Shown here: positions 16,758 through 26,274 of the stretch, in pieces | Layout: the number at the start of each line of letters is the position of its first letter | Position numbering within the stretch: the stretch's first letter is position 1 | Assembly (NCBI GenBank): GCA_018666775.1 | Contig: JABIXC010000011.1 | Span: 76,881 to 114,798 of the forward strand | Length of the DNA: 37,918 nucleotides | From: Rhodospirillales bacterium | GTDB lineage: Bacteria > Pseudomonadota > Alphaproteobacteria > SMXQ01 | Reading direction: 5' to 3' | Notes under the pieces: generated by a model | Seen by the model: the letters and a program-made list of their open reading frames with translations, nothing else | Told to the model about the DNA's origin: nothing | The model's database searches: none | Position numbers and translations under genes: made by a program

Positions 16758-19430
16758 TTGGGCGAAAAAGAACAAGGCAACAGTTTCACCTTATTCTGGC
16801 GTTATGTCGCCGGGGTCGTCATCGTGTGGTCGATCATCATTGGCGGTTCACTGGTCAGCAATATCCAGTTGCTGGACGAGCAAACCATGGCCTTGGCACG
16901 CAAAGAGGCGATTGCCAATTTCAACAAGGATCAGGGATTTCGGTTATGGGGCACAAAGCACGGGGGCGTCTATGTCCCTGTCACCGAAGAAACGCCCCCC
17001 AGCCCGTATCTAAGCCACATTCCAGAACGTGATATCGAAACACCGTTGGGTCGAAAACTGACATTGATGAACCCTGCTTATATGGTTCGCCAATTGATGG
17101 ATGATCACGCCAATCTTTATGGCGTGCGGGGAAAAATAACCGGCCTGACCGTGCTGCGCCCGGGCAATGCCCCTGATGCCTGGGAAAGGATAGCCTTGGT
17201 AAAGCTGAAATCGGGCGTCAAGGAAGTCAGCGCCATATCCAAAATTGATGGGGAGACCTATTACCGATTAATGCGCCCCATGTATATGAAGCCTGGATGT
17301 GAAAAATGTCATGGCCATTTGGGATTCAAGCTTGGTGATTTTCGAGGTGGCGTCGGCGTTTCTGTCCGTCTTACACCGTATCTTGCCGCGCATGCCCAGA
17401 CGATGGATGCCTTTACCACGACCCATGGTGCAATATGGATTCTGGGCTTGGCCGGAATTGGTTTTGGTGCCCGACAAATCCGGGGGCGAGTTACTGAACG
17501 CGACAGGGCCACAGCCGAGGCCCAAGCATCACAGGATCGAATGGCGAGGATGCTCGACATCGCAACCCAGGCGGTAATTTCAATCGACAAACAGCAAAAT
17601 ATTCACCTGTTTAACAAAGGCGCTGAACGCATCTTTGGATACACCGCTGGCGAGATCATAGGCCAATCGATCGATGTGCTTTTGCCGGAACGATTCCGCA
17701 AAGATCATTTTTCCCAAATTAAAAGGTTTTCGGAATCTGGCGAAAGCAGCCGACTGATGAATGAACGCCGCGAGGTTTATGGGCGCAAAAAGGATGGCAC
17801 AGAATTCCCTGCCGAAGCATCCATCTCTGCACTGAGTGACCGTGGTGAGAACATCTTGACTGTTATCTTGAATGACATCACCGCACGTAAAAAAACGGAA
17901 CAGGAAATCGCCGAAAAATCATACCAACTGGAAGCCACCTTTGAAAACATGTCTCAAGGCATTGCCGTTTATGATGCCAACAACATATTGGTCGCGTTCA
18001 ATCCTCAATACGGAGAAATTGTTGGCATGCCTGAGGGATTTTTGCGCCCCGGGTTAGCCCGCGCAGATGTTATTCGTTTGAGGGCAAAACAGCGCAATTA
18101 TTCAAAAGATGAAACCGAAGCTGTGGTAGAGAAAAAGATTTCCTCGTCTAAAACCATAGAAAGCAGCGAACGGACAAGCCCATTTGGCAGAGAGTATTTA
18201 TACGAACGCACCCCAACACCCGATGGCGGCTATATCACCACGGTGACGGATATTGCTGAGCGACGCGAAGCGGAAAAACAGTTGCAACAATCACAGAAGA
18301 TGGAAGCGGTCGGGCAATTGACCGGCGGGGTGGCCCATGATTTCAACAATCTTTTGGCCATCTGCATTGGCAACGTTGAACTGGCTTCAGAAACAGCCAA
18401 AAATGGCGGTGATGTCCAGCCCTACCTTGATACCGTTTTACGAGCCAGCGAACGAGGGGCAGCACTGACCAATCAACTGCTGGCATTTTCCCGCAAGCAA
18501 ACATTGATGCCAAAGGTGATCAATGTCAGGGAACTGTTGGCCCACATGTCAGGACTGTTGCGCAGTGCCATTGGAGAGACCATTGAAATCACGATGTCCG
18601 GCGATGATGACCTCTGGTCCTGCAAAGTAGATCCGGCCCTTTTGGAAAATGCTATTCTGAACCTTGCCATCAATGCCCGCGATGCCATGAATGATGGCGG
18701 CGCGCTGACCATACAAACCACCAACACCGACCTTAAAGAGTCTGCTGTTGCCGCTGATGCCATGGTGTCACCTGGCGAATATGTGATGATCGCCATAAGC
18801 GACACCGGAACCGGCATACCGGAAGATGTGATCAACCATGTGTTTGATCCATTTTTCACCACCAAAGAGATCGGCCAGGGCAGCGGTCTCGGCCTATCCA
18901 TGGTCTATGGCTTCGTCAAACAATCGGGTGGTCAGGTAACCGCCTTTAGTGAAGAAGGGTCAATTGGAACCACCATCACGCTGTATCTACCCCGCTCAGA
19001 TCAGATGGAACAAACCCCGGGCCCATCAAACCAAGAGACTTCACCAAAGGCTTGTGGCGAGACTATTTTAGTGGTCGAAGATGATGCAGATGTCCGTGCG
19101 TTGTCCGTGTCACTGTTACGCAGTTATGGCTACACCGTTCTGGAGGCAGCAGATGGCAAAGCCGCCATCGGGGCGTTGGAAGCAGCCACCAATATCGACC
19201 TGTTGTTTACCGATGTTGTCTTACCCGGTGGGATGAGCGGGCCGGAAATTGCAGCAGCGGCGCGCAAACACACCCCTGAAATTGCGGTGCTCTATACATC
19301 CGGATATACCAACCTTGCCAATGTCGACCAAAGCGTCTTTGGGGAAGACATCGAGCTGCTTCAAAAACCATACCGCAAAGCAGAACTTGCACAAAAAGTG
19401 CGCCTCGTTCTTGACCAAAGGAAAGCATAA
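16758..19430 (+). CDS. Hybrid histidine kinase with c-heme (Tll0287/DUF3365-like) sensor domain
   Basis: This 890-aa membrane kinase has TM1 at about 13-33 and a periplasmic domain ending in the CxxCH motif C181-E-K-C184-H185, typical of covalent heme c in DUF3365-type sensors. TM2 is at about 222-238. Two PAS domains follow (about 255-375 and 385-500), then HisKA with H527 in GGVAHDFNNLLA, HATPase_c (DTGTGIPE, GSGLGLSMVYGF) and a C-terminal receiver with D819 in LFTDVVLPGG. It probably senses redox state or a heme ligand in the periplasm. Translation seems to begin at TTG 16758: a TAG lies in frame at 16737, no ATG follows it, and the TM segment begins directly after. Confidence 0.88.
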   Translation: MGEKEQGNSFTLFWRYVAGVVIVWSIIIGGSLVSNIQLLDEQTMALARKEAIANFNKDQGFRLWGTKHGGVYVPVTEETPPSPYLSHIPERDIETPLGRKLTLMNPAYMVRQLMDDHANLYGVRGKITGLTVLRPGNAPDAWERIALVKLKSGVKEVSAISKIDGETYYRLMRPMYMKPGCEKCHGHLGFKLGDFRGGVGVSVRLTPYLAAHAQTMDAFTTTHGAIWILGLAGIGFGARQIRGRVTERDRATAEAQASQDRMARMLDIATQAVISIDKQQNIHLFNKGAERIFGYTAGEIIGQSIDVLLPERFRKDHFSQIKRFSESGESSRLMNERREVYGRKKDGTEFPAEASISALSDRGENILTVILNDITARKKTEQEIAEKSYQLEATFENMSQGIAVYDANNILVAFNPQYGEIVGMPEGFLRPGLARADVIRLRAKQRNYSKDETEAVVEKKISSSKTIESSERTSPFGREYLYERTPTPDGGYITTVTDIAERREAEKQLQQSQKMEAVGQLTGGVAHDFNNLLAICIGNVELASETAKNGGDVQPYLDTVLRASERGAALTNQLLAFSRKQTLMPKVINVRELLAHMSGLLRSAIGETIEITMSGDDDLWSCKVDPALLENAILNLAINARDAMNDGGALTIQTTNTDLKESAVAADAMVSPGEYVMIAISDTGTGIPEDVINHVFDPFFTTKEIGQGSGLGLSMVYGFVKQSGGQVTAFSEEGSIGTTITLYLPRSDQMEQTPGPSNQETSPKACGETILVVEDDADVRALSVSLLRSYGYTVLEAADGKAAIGALEAATNIDLLFTDVVLPGGMSGPEIAAAARKHTPEIAVLYTSGYTNLANVDQSVFGEDIELLQKPYRKAELAQKVRLVLDQRKA

Positions 19431-20450
19431 ATGAATGCCAATCAATATGGAATATCGGGGCATTTCACCAAATGGGCAGTCTTGGCTTTTATATTTTTTG
19501 TTGGCACAACTTTTTACGGACACCCTGCCAGGGCAGCGGGAAAGCCTGAAAAAGTGACTGTTGCCATGTCTCTGACCCCCCTTTCGGCCCCGGTGATCAT
19601 TGCAAAAAATCGGGGGTATTTTAAAAAGAATGGCCTTGATGTCACCATCAAGGATTTTGTCGGTGGGCACCGCACGATCAAGGCCATATTTCAGGGCAAG
19701 GCTGATATTGCCACATCGTCTGAGGCTGTGGTCATGTTTAACAGCTTCAAGCGCACCGATTTTGCAATCCTTTGCACCTTTGTCACCTCTGACAATGATG
19801 TGAAAATTATCGCGCGAAAAAATTCAGGCATTCGGACGGTGCAAGATTTAGTCGGCCACCGGGTCGGCACCATCACCGGGGCATCCGCCCAGTTCTTTCT
19901 TGATGAAACCCTTTTACTGGCAGGCATCGACAACGCCAAAGTCACTGTGGTCCACGTTAGTCCGGAAAAAATGGCGTCAGCACTGGCCAAAGGCGACATT
20001 GATGCCAGCGTTGTGTGGGAACCCCTGGCGTATCGGGCAAAACAAAAACTGGGAACCGCGGCCATAGAAGTGCCCCATAACAAAATATATACAGAAACGT
20101 TTAACGCGGTAATCCTGAGGGACTATGCAAAAAAGAACCCGGGGCTTTTAATAAAGTTTACCCGCGCCATGGTCCAGGCAACCCGGTTTATCCGGGACCA
20201 GCCCGAACAATCTCAACGCATTGTTGCTACACGAATCAAAAAGGATTTACCATTCATCAATGCTGTATGGCAGGATTTTAAATTCGGCATCGGCCTTCAT
20301 CAATGGCTTCTGACAACATTGGAAAAAGAAGCAAGGTGGGCCATGGGACGCCAACTGATTTTAGCGAAAAAAGCCCCAAACTACCTTAATTTTTTATACC
20401 TTGATGCCCTTAAACAGGTAAGCCCAAAGACGGTAACCGTTTTTTATTAA
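19431..20450 (+). CDS. Periplasmic NMT1/SsuA-like solute-binding protein
   Basis: This 339-aa secreted protein has a signal peptide cleaving near residue 35 (ARA-AGK). The fold is that of nitrate/sulfonate/taurine or thiamine-precursor binding proteins: VTVAMSLTPLSAPVIIAKNRGYFKKNGLDV, then IFQGKADIATSS, LVGHRVGTITGASAQFFLDETLL and GDIDASVVWEP. Its ATG directly follows the TAA of the upstream kinase with no intervening base, so expression is coupled. No ABC permease or ATPase is nearby. A role as the ligand-sensing partner of the flanking kinases is inferred. The ligand is unknown. Confidence 0.88.
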   Translation: MNANQYGISGHFTKWAVLAFIFFVGTTFYGHPARAAGKPEKVTVAMSLTPLSAPVIIAKNRGYFKKNGLDVTIKDFVGGHRTIKAIFQGKADIATSSEAVVMFNSFKRTDFAILCTFVTSDNDVKIIARKNSGIRTVQDLVGHRVGTITGASAQFFLDETLLLAGIDNAKVTVVHVSPEKMASALAKGDIDASVVWEPLAYRAKQKLGTAAIEVPHNKIYTETFNAVILRDYAKKNPGLLIKFTRAMVQATRFIRDQPEQSQRIVATRIKKDLPFINAVWQDFKFGIGLHQWLLTTLEKEARWAMGRQLILAKKAPNYLNFLYLDALKQVSPKTVTVFY

Positions 20451-20489
20451 ACGGCTGATGGCACGGCTGAAACAAACAGGAAAAACTTT

Positions 20490-23168
20490 GTGGCCAATAT
20501 CCGGATAAAGAACCTGACCCTTGCCATGATCATGGCCTTAACGCTGATCACAGGCTGGATGATCATGGGTTTGTGGTCTGCCTATCATGACCATCGTCAT
20601 GCAATGGGCCATGAACGTTTCGCCTCCGCCATCGTAACCGCGGCGTTTCGACTGACCTCTTTAACCGGGGATTACATGATCTACCATCAACCTCGGGCAC
20701 GGGACCAATGGCGTTCGACCCACCGATCTTTAGGGGAATTGCTACAAAATAAGGATTTTGGTCATATCGACATAAATCCAGAAATAATTCAAATTCATCA
20801 CAGCCATGAAACGGCTGGGCGCCTGTTTGCGCGTCTGTCCAGGGATTCAGCTCAAAATCAGAATGGTGTTTTTTCCACGGTTCTTGAAAAAAGATTATTC
20901 GACACCCTGCTGACCGTGAATCAGGAAATGGTTTCCAACGCATCCCTTGTTGAAACCCGAAACCGACAAACCATCGAGGGTGCAAACGACCGAATAAAAA
21001 AACTGGTCATGGGCATCCTTTTGGTTTTTGGGGCCATCATTGCTGTCATCTCACTCATCTTGATGCGACGCGTTGTCTCGCCGCTTCGAACCCTTGTCAA
21101 TGGCATTGAATATTTTGGGGGGGGTGAATTAGACCATCGCCTGAAAATCCTGCGCCACGATGAAATTGGAGACGTGGCTACCGCCTTCAATTCAATGGCA
21201 GACCGTCTTCAGGAAAGTCTGGTTTCCCGGGATGAAATGGCCAAAGAAGTGATCGAGCGCAAACGCGCCCAACAGCAAATGGCAGAAAAATCAACCCTGC
21301 TTGAATCCACAATTAATTCAATGGCCCAAGGCTGCATCGTTTACGATTCAAGTTTGAGGGTGGCTGCCTTCAATGCCCAATATGAAGAGATGTTTGATTT
21401 CCCCCCGGGTTTTCTACACCCGGGCTTGCATTTGGAAGATATCATCCGGCACCGTCGTTCACGCCCTGTTGAAAGATCTGGAAACATTGAAATTGAAATA
21501 AAACAACGCCTGGAACGGGTCACCAAAAGAGGTGAACGCAACGAAGAGCGCAATCTTCCCAATGGGACAACCTATATTTATCACCGCATGCCCATGGCAG
21601 ACGGTGGCTTTATCACAACCTACACCGATATCACCGAGCGCAAAAAGGCGGCCCGACACGCGCTTGAGCAATCCCTTATCCTCCGGACAACCTTTGAAAA
21701 TATGGATCAAGGCATTTCGGTTTATGATGCCCAACACACGTTATTGGCAGCCAATGCCCTGCATGGTGAAATTTTAGGTCTGCCTCCAGGCTTCGTTAAA
21801 ATCGGGATGAACCGTTCAGATATCATTCGCCACCGGGCAGAACAGGGCCATTACGGTGAATGCGATATCGAAGCTGTGATTGCCGAAAAAATGGCTATGG
21901 CCAACAAAGGTGCCTCCGGCGAACACATGTCTCCCAATGGTCGGTTCTATGCCCATGAACATATTCCCACCCCCGATGGCGGCTATATATCAACGGCACG
22001 CGACATTACCGACCGACGTCTGGCAGAAAAGAAATTACAACAGGCCCAGAAAATGGAAGCTGTTGGACAGTTGACCGGAGGGATTGCCCATGACTTTAAC
22101 AATCTCTTGGCCATCAGCATGGGAAACCTTGAACTGGCCAAGGCAGACGCCCAACACAGTGGCCACATAGAACCATTTCTTGGAACTGCCATCCATGCCA
22201 ATGAACGCGGGGCCGAACTTACCAATCAATTGCTCGCGTTTTCACGTCAACAGACGCTGATGCCAAAGATCATTAATGCTGGCACCCTGCTGAATGACAT
22301 GACCAGTCTGTTGCGCAGTTCATTGGGAGAAACCATCAAGATAGAATTCACCCAAGAGGAAAGCCTCTGGCTCTGCAAAGTTGACCCCCATCAGTTGGAA
22401 AGTGCCATTCTAAACCTTGCCATCAATGCCCGCGATGCCATGCCCGATGGTGGCGTGCTCACCATACAAACCACCAACTGCCAAGACATCAGAGACGATG
22501 AGGCAACCGGAGCAGTATCCGGTGATTATGTCATGGTCAGCGTCACCGATACCGGGTGCGGCATGTCACAACATTCGATCGACCATGCTTTCGATCCATT
22601 TTTCACCACCAAAAAGGTGGGTGAAGGTAGCGGTCTTGGCCTTTCTATGGTCTATGGCTTCGTCACACAATCAGGGGGCCATGTCACCGTTGACAGCGCC
22701 GCCGGGAAAGGAACAACCGTCAAGCTCTTCCTACCCCGTTCCACATCAGCAGAATATAAAACCAGCAAAGGGCATGATGAAGAAATTCCACGGGCCTTGG
22801 GCGAGACCATTTTGGTGGTCGAGGATGACCCTGACCTCCGCACCCTGTCAGAGACGTTGCTAACCGGCCTTGGCTACACTGTATTCGGAGCCGAGGACGG
22901 AAAAAGCGCCATTGAGCTGTTTGAGAAAATGTCCAAGATTGATCTTTTGTTTACGGATGTGGTCTTGCCCGGTGGAACCAACGGGCCGGAAATAGCCGCC
23001 GAAATCAAGAAGCGCAAACCCACGATCAAGGTGCTCTACACTTCGGGATACACCGATTTAGCAAATATCGATCAAAGCACATTCAAGGAAGGGGTTGATC
23101 TGTTGCAAAAACCCTACCGCAAGGCAGCACTTGCCAAAATGGTGCGCCAAGTCCTGGAACAGGCATAA
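20490..23168 (+). CDS. Membrane hybrid histidine kinase with HAMP and two PAS domains
   Basis: This 892-aa kinase has TM1 at about 9-30, a roughly 140-residue helical periplasmic domain, and TM2 at about 172-192. HAMP (about 193-245) and two PAS domains of the same type as in the two upstream kinases follow (about 265-385 and 392-515). HisKA has H534 in GGIAHDFNNLLA, HATPase_c has DTGCGMSQ and GSGLGLSMVYGF, and the receiver has D823 in LFTDVVLPGG. The start is GTG with AGGA upstream, 39 bases after the binding-protein gene. The kinase core and receiver are clearly paralogous to those of the c-heme kinase. Confidence 0.9.
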   Translation: MANIRIKNLTLAMIMALTLITGWMIMGLWSAYHDHRHAMGHERFASAIVTAAFRLTSLTGDYMIYHQPRARDQWRSTHRSLGELLQNKDFGHIDINPEIIQIHHSHETAGRLFARLSRDSAQNQNGVFSTVLEKRLFDTLLTVNQEMVSNASLVETRNRQTIEGANDRIKKLVMGILLVFGAIIAVISLILMRRVVSPLRTLVNGIEYFGGGELDHRLKILRHDEIGDVATAFNSMADRLQESLVSRDEMAKEVIERKRAQQQMAEKSTLLESTINSMAQGCIVYDSSLRVAAFNAQYEEMFDFPPGFLHPGLHLEDIIRHRRSRPVERSGNIEIEIKQRLERVTKRGERNEERNLPNGTTYIYHRMPMADGGFITTYTDITERKKAARHALEQSLILRTTFENMDQGISVYDAQHTLLAANALHGEILGLPPGFVKIGMNRSDIIRHRAEQGHYGECDIEAVIAEKMAMANKGASGEHMSPNGRFYAHEHIPTPDGGYISTARDITDRRLAEKKLQQAQKMEAVGQLTGGIAHDFNNLLAISMGNLELAKADAQHSGHIEPFLGTAIHANERGAELTNQLLAFSRQQTLMPKIINAGTLLNDMTSLLRSSLGETIKIEFTQEESLWLCKVDPHQLESAILNLAINARDAMPDGGVLTIQTTNCQDIRDDEATGAVSGDYVMVSVTDTGCGMSQHSIDHAFDPFFTTKKVGEGSGLGLSMVYGFVTQSGGHVTVDSAAGKGTTVKLFLPRSTSAEYKTSKGHDEEIPRALGETILVVEDDPDLRTLSETLLTGLGYTVFGAEDGKSAIELFEKMSKIDLLFTDVVLPGGTNGPEIAAEIKKRKPTIKVLYTSGYTDLANIDQSTFKEGVDLLQKPYRKAALAKMVRQVLEQA

Positions 23169-23258
23169 TCATAGGTTTTGGCGTGATCGGGTGAACGTGT
23201 TATATCTGTCCACTATACTTGCTAACCCATCTCCACACACCACCCGGGGAACCATCCG

Positions 23259-24326
23259 ATGACCTTCAAGCCCAGCCCACGCAATCGTCAAGCCGCCAAG
23301 GCCATGGAACCGGCGATTGATCCCGCTGGCTGGACCGCAGAAGACCTTGGGGCCAATGATGACTGGGTTTATGAACTCTCTGATGTAGAAATCAATGAGG
23401 TGCGCGAAGCGGTCTCGGCCGTGGAACGCCGGGGCATGGATATTCTTGACATCAGGGCCGAAGATTTCCCCCTTCCCCATTTTGACAAGGGATTGGCTGA
23501 ACTGCGCGATGAACTGCATGAGGGCCGGGGGTTTAACCTGATCCGTGGCATTCCCATTGCCGACTTCACCAAAGCCCAGGCCGGGATCGCATTTTGGGGT
23601 ATTGGCACCCGGTTCGGCCGCATGCTGTCGCAAAATGCAAAGGGGCATATGCTGGGACATGTAAAAGATTTTGGGGCCGATTATGAAAAAATCAACATCC
23701 GGGGCTATCAAACCAGCGCTGAAATGAATTTCCACAGTGACCAATGTGATTATGTCGCCCTGATGTGCATTCACCCGGCGAAACAAGGCGGTGCAAGCCG
23801 CATCGCAAGCTCGGTGACGCTTTATAATGAAATGCTAAAAACCCACCCCGAACTGGTGAAGGAACTGGTCGAGGAATTTTATCTTACCAAACATGGTGAA
23901 ACCCGGCCCGGCGAAGCGCCTTGGTACAAGACACCGGTATTCTCTTTTCAGGACGGGTATCTTACGGTTCGCGGGATCGGAATACGCATCACAAAGGCTC
24001 AAGGCTTGCCCGGTGTGCCGCCTTTCACAGAAGCACAAAAAGCCGCCATCAAGCTATTCCGCGAAACGGCAAGAAAAATTTATTTCGATATGGATTTCCG
24101 CCCCGGCGACATCCAGATTGTGCACAACCATGTGATGTTGCACACCCGGACAGCCTTTGAAGACTGGCCGGAACCGGAACGCAAACGCCACCTGATGCGT
24201 TTGTGGATCACGCCCGAAGAAGGCGATGGCCGCCCGGTGATCCCCGGGTATCGCGAAAACTTTCAAGACATCGGGGTTGAGGGGACAGTGCAGTCCGCCC
24301 CGGTGGACGATCTGGAACCTGTCTAG
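23259..24326 (+). CDS. TauD/TfdA-family Fe(II)/2-oxoglutarate dioxygenase
   Basis: This 355-aa protein has the iron-binding facial triad H159-x-D161 (MNFHSDQCDYVAL) and H295 (NHVMLHTRTAFEDW). The 2-oxoglutarate-binding arginine lies in KRHLMRLW (R310 or R314). Family members hydroxylate small organic substrates, releasing succinate and CO2. The longer than usual N-terminus (about 90 residues before GFNLIRGIPI) is common in one TauD subgroup. It ends by a 4-base overlap with the convergent RidA gene. It may act on the same substrates as the opposite catabolic operon, which is inference from position only. A GGGGAA site supports the start. Confidence 0.88.
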   Translation: MTFKPSPRNRQAAKAMEPAIDPAGWTAEDLGANDDWVYELSDVEINEVREAVSAVERRGMDILDIRAEDFPLPHFDKGLAELRDELHEGRGFNLIRGIPIADFTKAQAGIAFWGIGTRFGRMLSQNAKGHMLGHVKDFGADYEKINIRGYQTSAEMNFHSDQCDYVALMCIHPAKQGGASRIASSVTLYNEMLKTHPELVKELVEEFYLTKHGETRPGEAPWYKTPVFSFQDGYLTVRGIGIRITKAQGLPGVPPFTEAQKAAIKLFRETARKIYFDMDFRPGDIQIVHNHVMLHTRTAFEDWPEPERKRHLMRLWITPEEGDGRPVIPGYRENFQDIGVEGTVQSAPVDDLEPV

Positions 24327-24667
24327 CGCGCAGCCGTAACCATGATCTCAACCAACGTGCCAGGCGTCAGGGTAACCCCAACGGCGACACGGGTTGGCAA
24401 ATGATCCCGGTCAACCCACGCCATCCAGGCATCATTCATTTCTGCTTTGCGGCTGATATCTGCCAGATAGACGGTCGCACTTAATATCCGTGATTTATCA
24501 CTGCCCGCATCAGCGAGCACCCCGTCAATTCGGGCCAGAACCTGTTCGGTTTGTTCCTTCATGGGTAAGGTTTTATCATTGGCAACCATGCCAGAGAGAA
24601 AAATCAAATCGCCATGAATTGTGGCGCGGCAATTCCATTCACCCGGTTGAATTCTTTCAATATCCAT
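24323..24667 (-). CDS. RidA/YjgF/YER057c/UK114 family protein
   Basis: This 114-aa protein has the RidA fold: ATIHGDLIFLSGMVAND, QTEQVLARIDGVLADAGSDK, LADISRKAEMNDAW and LPTRVAVGVTLTPGTLVEI. The arginine that binds the substrate carboxylate in true RidA is present (R93), as is the following glutamate (E107). RidA hydrolyses reactive enamines and imines. As the last gene of a Rieske-aldolase operon it may deal with an unstable intermediate. It starts after a GGGAG site, 20 bases beyond the aldolase gene. Confidence 0.88.
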   Translation of the reverse strand: MDIERIQPGEWNCRATIHGDLIFLSGMVANDKTLPMKEQTEQVLARIDGVLADAGSDKSRILSATVYLADISRKAEMNDAWMAWVDRDHLPTRVAVGVTLTPGTLVEIMVTAAR

Positions 24668-24687
24668 AAGCCAGCTTCTCCCTGAAT

Positions 24688-25473
24688 TTAAAGCTTGAAC
24701 GATGGGTCAAGCCGTTCGGCAAGACGCAGATACGCCAACCAATCGGCTTGTCCCAAAGGCCTTTTGGCGGCACGTTTTTGGAACTGTGCATAGGTATGTT
24801 CGCAAACTTCTTTGGAAATATGGCGAATTTCTGCCCCCGTGGACATCAACTTGACCTGAACTTGGCAGGCTTCCACCAGACGCTGCATGTAGTAAAACCC
24901 TTCATAAATGCTGGTCCCAACGCTCAACAGTCCGTGGTTCCACATGATCATGCAGGTTTTTTCGCCCAATTCGTTGGCAATGCGCGGGCCTTCCAGCGCC
25001 TCCTCTGCCAATCCTTCGAATTCGTGATAGCCGACCTTGCCGTACAGCGCCACAGATTCCTGATTGGTATAAATCAACCCGTTTTGCATGGCAGACACCA
25101 CCACCCCATCGGCTTCGTGCAGATGGAAGGAACAGTGAAGATGCGGGTTTGCTTTTAAAATGGCGCCATGAAAGCTCAACCCTGCAGGGCCCGGTGGCAT
25201 TTCAGATTCTGTGTAAACATTGCCTTCAAAATCAACTTTGAGAAAATCCGATGCCGTAATTTCGCTCCACATCAACCCAACAGGGTTCATCAGAAACTTT
25301 TCAGGCTCGTCTGGCACCCGGGCCGTCAGGTGGTTGCGAATTGAATTGTTCCAGCCAAAATTCTGGGCGACCCGGCACCCGGCAGCCAATGCAACGCGGG
25401 TTTCCCACTCTGCTTCACTGACTTGGCCGCGCAAAGAATTGCGTGGGCGGTCTTCGTTTTGTATTTCTGCCAT
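24688..25473 (-). CDS. Class II aldolase/adducin-type protein (second of three)
   Basis: From the ATG at 25473, preceded by a GGAGGGG site, the protein has 261 residues. It is of the adducin-like branch: NNSIRNHLTARVP near the N-terminus, zinc ligands H117 and H119 in SFHLHEADG, and H180 in MWNHGLLSVG. An upstream ATG at 25488 lacks such a site. It is separated by 29 bases from the next upstream aldolase-like gene. The two differ strongly in sequence, so they are not a recent duplication and may catalyse different steps. Confidence 0.88.
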   Translation of the reverse strand: MAEIQNEDRPRNSLRGQVSEAEWETRVALAAGCRVAQNFGWNNSIRNHLTARVPDEPEKFLMNPVGLMWSEITASDFLKVDFEGNVYTESEMPPGPAGLSFHGAILKANPHLHCSFHLHEADGVVVSAMQNGLIYTNQESVALYGKVGYHEFEGLAEEALEGPRIANELGEKTCMIMWNHGLLSVGTSIYEGFYYMQRLVEACQVQVKLMSTGAEIRHISKEVCEHTYAQFQKRAAKRPLGQADWLAYLRLAERLDPSFKL

Positions 25474-25502
25474 CGTGTTCCCCTCCATGAAAAAATTTTG
25501 CT

Positions 25503-26204
25503 TTAAAGCTTTCTACGTTCCGGTAGCCGTTCCACAAAATGGTTCCAGGCTTTGTCTTGAGATCGCTGTTTCAAAATTTGCGGTGTAATTTTTTCTGATT
25601 CTTCCAGGCTCAAATAATTGACCTGCCCCATCTGTCTGGCCACCAGATTGGTCCAGCATGCCTCTTCCAGAAAAATGGTCAGGATCAATGCTTCGTGGAG
25701 ATCCTTGCCGACAACAATCACCCCATGGCCCTGTTGAAGAATGGCCCTGTTGCCCTTCAGCTGCGCAGCCATATCCCGGGCACGGCTTTCTGATTTGGTC
25801 TGTCCGGGAACCGTATAGCGGGCAATTTTTCCATGAAACGGGGCACCATAATGATGGGCCGGCACAAATTCCTCTGAAGTGGCGCTAAAGGCGGTGACAT
25901 GGGGTGGATGGCAATGGATGATGGCGCCCACGTCCGGGCAAACCTCATAAATCGCCGGATGGGCTTTCCAATTGGGGGAACCCTCCTTGATCACACTGGT
26001 CACCAGATTGTCCGTGGTCACCAGATTTGGGCTGGTGACGGGAATTGCCATCATTTTTTCATCATCCAACCGGACACTGACATTAAATGCCTGCTGCGCG
26101 ACCCCAACATGTTCCAAAATGCGGCACGCATGGACGAAATCACGTTTCAAATCATCAAAATCGATTTCCAACGGCGGCGAAATAAATTCAATAGTATCAG
26201 ACAT
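25503..26204 (-). CDS. Class II aldolase/adducin-type protein (third of three)
   Basis: This 233-aa protein is closer to the FucA/AraD type. YEVCPDVGAIIHCHPPHVTAF supplies a conserved Glu (E87) and the zinc ligands H97 and H99; H160 lies in LQQGHGVIVV. It would be a zinc-dependent aldolase, epimerase or decarboxylase on a small hydroxy-acid. It lies 70 bases downstream of the Rieske oxygenase gene and has its own AAAGGG site. Substrate unknown. Confidence 0.88.
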   Translation of the reverse strand: MSDTIEFISPPLEIDFDDLKRDFVHACRILEHVGVAQQAFNVSVRLDDEKMMAIPVTSPNLVTTDNLVTSVIKEGSPNWKAHPAIYEVCPDVGAIIHCHPPHVTAFSATSEEFVPAHHYGAPFHGKIARYTVPGQTKSESRARDMAAQLKGNRAILQQGHGVIVVGKDLHEALILTIFLEEACWTNLVARQMGQVNYLSLEESEKITPQILKQRSQDKAWNHFVERLPERRKL

Positions 26205-26274
26205 ATCAGCTGCCCTTTTGTTGTTAAATGCACCCCACTAAACGGGCAAGCATGTGCTGTATTTTATACCAAAC

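Noticed and set aside
20430-20456. Terminator-like ACGG/CCGT followed by T-run at the end of the binding-protein gene
   Set aside because: The stem is only four bases and lies inside the coding end; too weak to call.
23169-23786. 205-codon open frame on the - strand
   Set aside because: It is antisense to the TauD-type dioxygenase and shows no family motif.
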